The position numbers and the translations under genes are program-made. The notes below the pieces were generated by a model. It was given only the letters and a program-made list of their open reading frames with translations, was not told the DNA's origin and ran no database searches. This document shows positions 6,368 to 7,877 of a stretch of DNA of 7,877 bases, one piece after another (the first letter of the stretch is position 1; every line of letters begins with the position of its first letter). The stretch covers positions 1 to 7,877 of the forward strand of contig WGBF01000408.1 in assembly GCA_015494485.1 (NCBI GenBank), in the 5' to 3' direction. The stretch comes from a bacterium. Lineage in GTDB: Bacteria; Calditrichota; Calditrichia; RBG-13-44-9; J042.

Positions 6368-7090
6368 GTGCAAGCAGGTATTTTGGTTATTGGTTCTCTG
6401 CTGTGGGATAACAGTCATCGAGAAGAATGGAGACATACCCATCTCAATCTTAATGAACAGATATATGTAAAGGTTCCCATCTGCTATGGGCGTCGCTCAA
6501 GCAAGCGAGGGAATACGTTTACAATGGTGTTAAGAAGTGATGCTAAATTGGGGCAGGCAGTGCTGTTGCCATGTCTTTCATCCGTGAAAAATGTAGAAGA
6601 TCTGGCTCATGAAGCATCTGCTCTTTGGAAAGCTGAAAGGTCATCCGCTCAAAAAGGTGAAGTTGGAGTTTCATGGGGCTGCGTGGGTATACTTTTTCGC
6701 AGCGCGGATACACACATCAATCTCATGAAGAAATGGAGTTTGTATTTCGAAAACAATTCCAAAGGCCCTGTTGCTCCTGTTAATTCAGATGGAATATTGA
6801 GCATTCCCTGGCCGAAAAAACTTGACAATTCTCCCTTGACAGAAGTAGATATTATTCTTTCAACAGCAACTAAGGCGGAGAAAGCACTACCAACAGCGGA
6901 AGATATTGCTGACGCATGGATAAATCAGAACCATGGTTATGAGCGTTATTTTTTTGAAAATGTGAGACATGGGATAAGGACTGCCGAGGATTTGGAAATT
7001 TGGAGAAGAATAGAAGAGAAATCTCCAATGTGGTTAAGTAATCCAAATTATGAAGAGGTTATATTCCTATTGAAATCGGAAGTAGCATAA
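6368..7090 (+). CDS. Hypothetical protein of an unnamed family (GSLLWD motif), AT-rich
   Basis: A 240-residue soluble protein without signal peptide or membrane segment. I do not recognise a characterised function. Visible blocks are ILVIGSLLWD (5-14), REEWR (18-22), VKVPICYGRRSSKRGNTFTMVL (34-55), a segment with EASALWKAER, and GVSWGCVGILFR. I have a general memory of uncharacterised bacterial proteins beginning with a GSLxWD...WR...VPIxYGRxSxxRGxTYTMV pattern. The GSLLW start slightly recalls gamma-glutamylcyclotransferase-like proteins, but that link is speculative. The frame opens after a TAA at 6356-6358, and GTG at 6368 is the first usable start, with AGAGG at 6358-6362. Base composition is clearly lower in G+C (roughly 40 percent by eye) than the cbb genes or lepB (55-60 percent), with A/T-ending codons, suggesting horizontal acquisition. 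It is divergent from the cbb operon, so a functional tie is not implied. Confidence 0.75.
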   Translation: MQAGILVIGSLLWDNSHREEWRHTHLNLNEQIYVKVPICYGRRSSKRGNTFTMVLRSDAKLGQAVLLPCLSSVKNVEDLAHEASALWKAERSSAQKGEVGVSWGCVGILFRSADTHINLMKKWSLYFENNSKGPVAPVNSDGILSIPWPKKLDNSPLTEVDIILSTATKAEKALPTAEDIADAWINQNHGYERYFFENVRHGIRTAEDLEIWRRIEEKSPMWLSNPNYEEVIFLLKSEVA

Positions 7091-7240
7091 TGTTGTAAAA
7101 CTTGCGTATCGGCCTAGCCAGTCGTAGCTTACACCATTCATAGAATATTCTTGGAAGGAAATTGCCAACTCCGGGAACAAATCAACAGGATTTGCCATTA
7201 ACAAGGTCAGCATAAGCGAGAATTCAGGAGGTGTTCAGCA
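7091..7240 (+). other. Spacer between the hypothetical gene and lepB
   Basis: This 150-nt stretch has no credible gene. It contains the palindrome AGAATATTCT (7142-7151). The lepB frame has a stop at 7199-7201 and no ATG or GTG before the TTG at 7241, so lepB does not extend into it. No strong terminator is seen after the stop at 7090; the only hairpin is a tiny GGC-CTA-GCC near 7111-7119. A promoter for lepB is expected here but none could be assigned with confidence. Confidence 0.5.
7226..7231 (+). promoter_or_regulatory. Ribosome-binding site supporting a TTG start for lepB
   Basis: AGGAGG is followed after 9 nt by TTG (7241-7243). No other start codon is available between the upstream in-frame stop (7199-7201) and this point, so the site decides the lepB start. 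Confidence 0.75.
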
Positions 7241-7877
7241 TTGAAACCGGCACAAAAATACTGGGATGGAATTAAAGCCATTTTAATTGCATTGTTTGTG
7301 GCGCTGGTGCTGCGGCAGTTTGTGATTGCTGCTTACAAAATTCCCACCGGCTCCATGGAAGATACCCTGCTCATCGGGGACTTTTTACTGGTGAACAAAT
7401 TTGTTTACGGCGCCCAAACGCCGGACTGGATTGGCATTCCCTTTACGCGCGGCCACACCCTCATGGGACTGCCGACCGGGGTAGAATTGCCCAAATGGCT
7501 GCGATTTCGGTTTCCGGCATTAACCCATCCCAAACCGTATGACATAGTGGTGTTTAAATATCCCCGCGATCCCAAACTGGAGTACATTAAACGCTGCATT
7601 GCCGTTGGCGGCCAGACCGTAGAAGTGCGCAACAAAGAAGTATTTGTGGATGGCAAACCGTTTCCCAAACCACCCAAAATGAAACACATTGACCCCTACA
7701 TTATCAGCCGGGATGATCCCTACGGCCGGGGCTTTCGGGTTTTTGAACCGGGATTGGGCAGTCGGGACAACTTTGGCCCCTACACGGTTCCCGCCGGTCA
7801 TTATTTCATGATGGGGGACAACCGGGACAACAGCTCCGACAGCCGGGAATGGGGACCGGTGCCTCCGGAAAACATTG
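7241..7877 (+). CDS. lepB: Signal peptidase I, N-terminal part (runs off the right edge)
   Basis: Signal peptidase I (S26 family) removes signal peptides from exported proteins at the outer face of the cytoplasmic membrane. The window holds 212 residues. A single N-terminal membrane segment (about 11-31) precedes box B, IPTGSMEDTLLIGDFLLVNK, with nucleophile Ser38. The general base is Lys117 in YIKRCIAVGG, and box E, GDNRDNSSDSR, is at 192-202. The catalytic Ser/Lys pair is therefore intact. Between box B and YDIVVFKYP (100-108) there is an inserted segment of about 40 residues. A second insertion lies before box E. These make the protein longer than the ~180-residue Bacillus enzymes and resemble LepB of FCB-group bacteria (recalled, not checked). 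The TTG start at 7241 is the only one available after the in-frame stop and has AGGAGG 9 nt upstream. G+C and codon use match the cbb genes, so it is probably part of the native chromosome. Confidence 0.95.
   Translation, partial: MKPAQKYWDGIKAILIALFVALVLRQFVIAAYKIPTGSMEDTLLIGDFLLVNKFVYGAQTPDWIGIPFTRGHTLMGLPTGVELPKWLRFRFPALTHPKPYDIVVFKYPRDPKLEYIKRCIAVGGQTVEVRNKEVFVDGKPFPKPPKMKHIDPYIISRDDPYGRGFRVFEPGLGSRDNFGPYTVPAGHYFMMGDNRDNSSDSREWGPVPPENI

Noticed and set aside
6252..7521. Several copies of CATTAAC around the AT-rich gene, considered as target-site duplications
   Set aside because: The copies are only 7 nt, are not placed symmetrically at gene boundaries, and one falls within lepB; no transposase or terminal inverted repeats accompany them.
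7405..7801. Minus-strand open frames opposite lepB
   Set aside because: They lie antisense to a gene with intact catalytic motifs and show no family signature.
1..7877. CRISPR array, tRNA, rRNA, insertion sequence or prophage genes
   Set aside because: No regularly spaced repeats, no cloverleaf-like sequence, and no transposase, integrase or phage protein motifs were seen on either strand.

Overview
The window is dominated by a minus-strand operon for the Calvin-Benson-Bassham (CBB) cycle. In transcription order (right to left) it reads cbbL (5971-4520), cbbS (4475-4164), prk (4122-3172), tkt (3169-1109), fba (1097-129) and the first 27 codons of a glpX-type fructose-1,6-bisphosphatase (83 to 1, cut by the window edge). 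Spacing is tight: 2 nt between prk and tkt, 11 nt between tkt and the chosen fba start, and 41-45 nt at the other junctions. Each gene has a recognisable Shine-Dalgarno sequence. The order follows the pathway: CO2 fixation by RuBisCO, supply of RuBP by phosphoribulokinase, then regeneration steps (transketolase, aldolase, bisphosphatase). No cbbX, cbbQ/O, cbbR or carboxysome gene lies in the window.

To the right, about 396 nt without a convincing gene (5972-6367) holds the cbb leader and whatever promoters drive it. It includes an AT-rich block with a perfect TATTGCAATA palindrome and a sigma54-like TGGCAC-N5-TTGA element pointing into cbbL. Divergent from the operon is a plus-strand gene of unknown function (6368-7090). 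It is clearly more AT-rich than its neighbours and looks like a recent arrival. After a 150-nt spacer, a plus-strand signal peptidase I gene (lepB) starts at a TTG codon at 7241 and runs off the right edge.

The organism is a bacterium of moderately high G+C whose genes mostly start behind strong AGGAGG-type sites. The RuBisCO large and small subunits look like 'green-type' form I (IA/IB-like). Phosphoribulokinase resembles the long cyanobacterial/plant-like class rather than the short proteobacterial class. LepB has the long inserted segments that I associate with the FCB lineages (Calditrichota, KSB1, Marinimicrobia, Ignavibacteria and relatives). My best guess is therefore an autotrophic or facultatively autotrophic FCB-group or similarly deep-branching bacterium, but this rests on recalled family resemblance and is only an inference. 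I see no CRISPR array, tRNA, rRNA or insertion sequence, and no clear new multigene system. The points most worth a second look are the compact CBB operon in this apparent lineage, the unfamiliar AT-rich gene, the PRK cysteine pattern and the cbbL upstream region.
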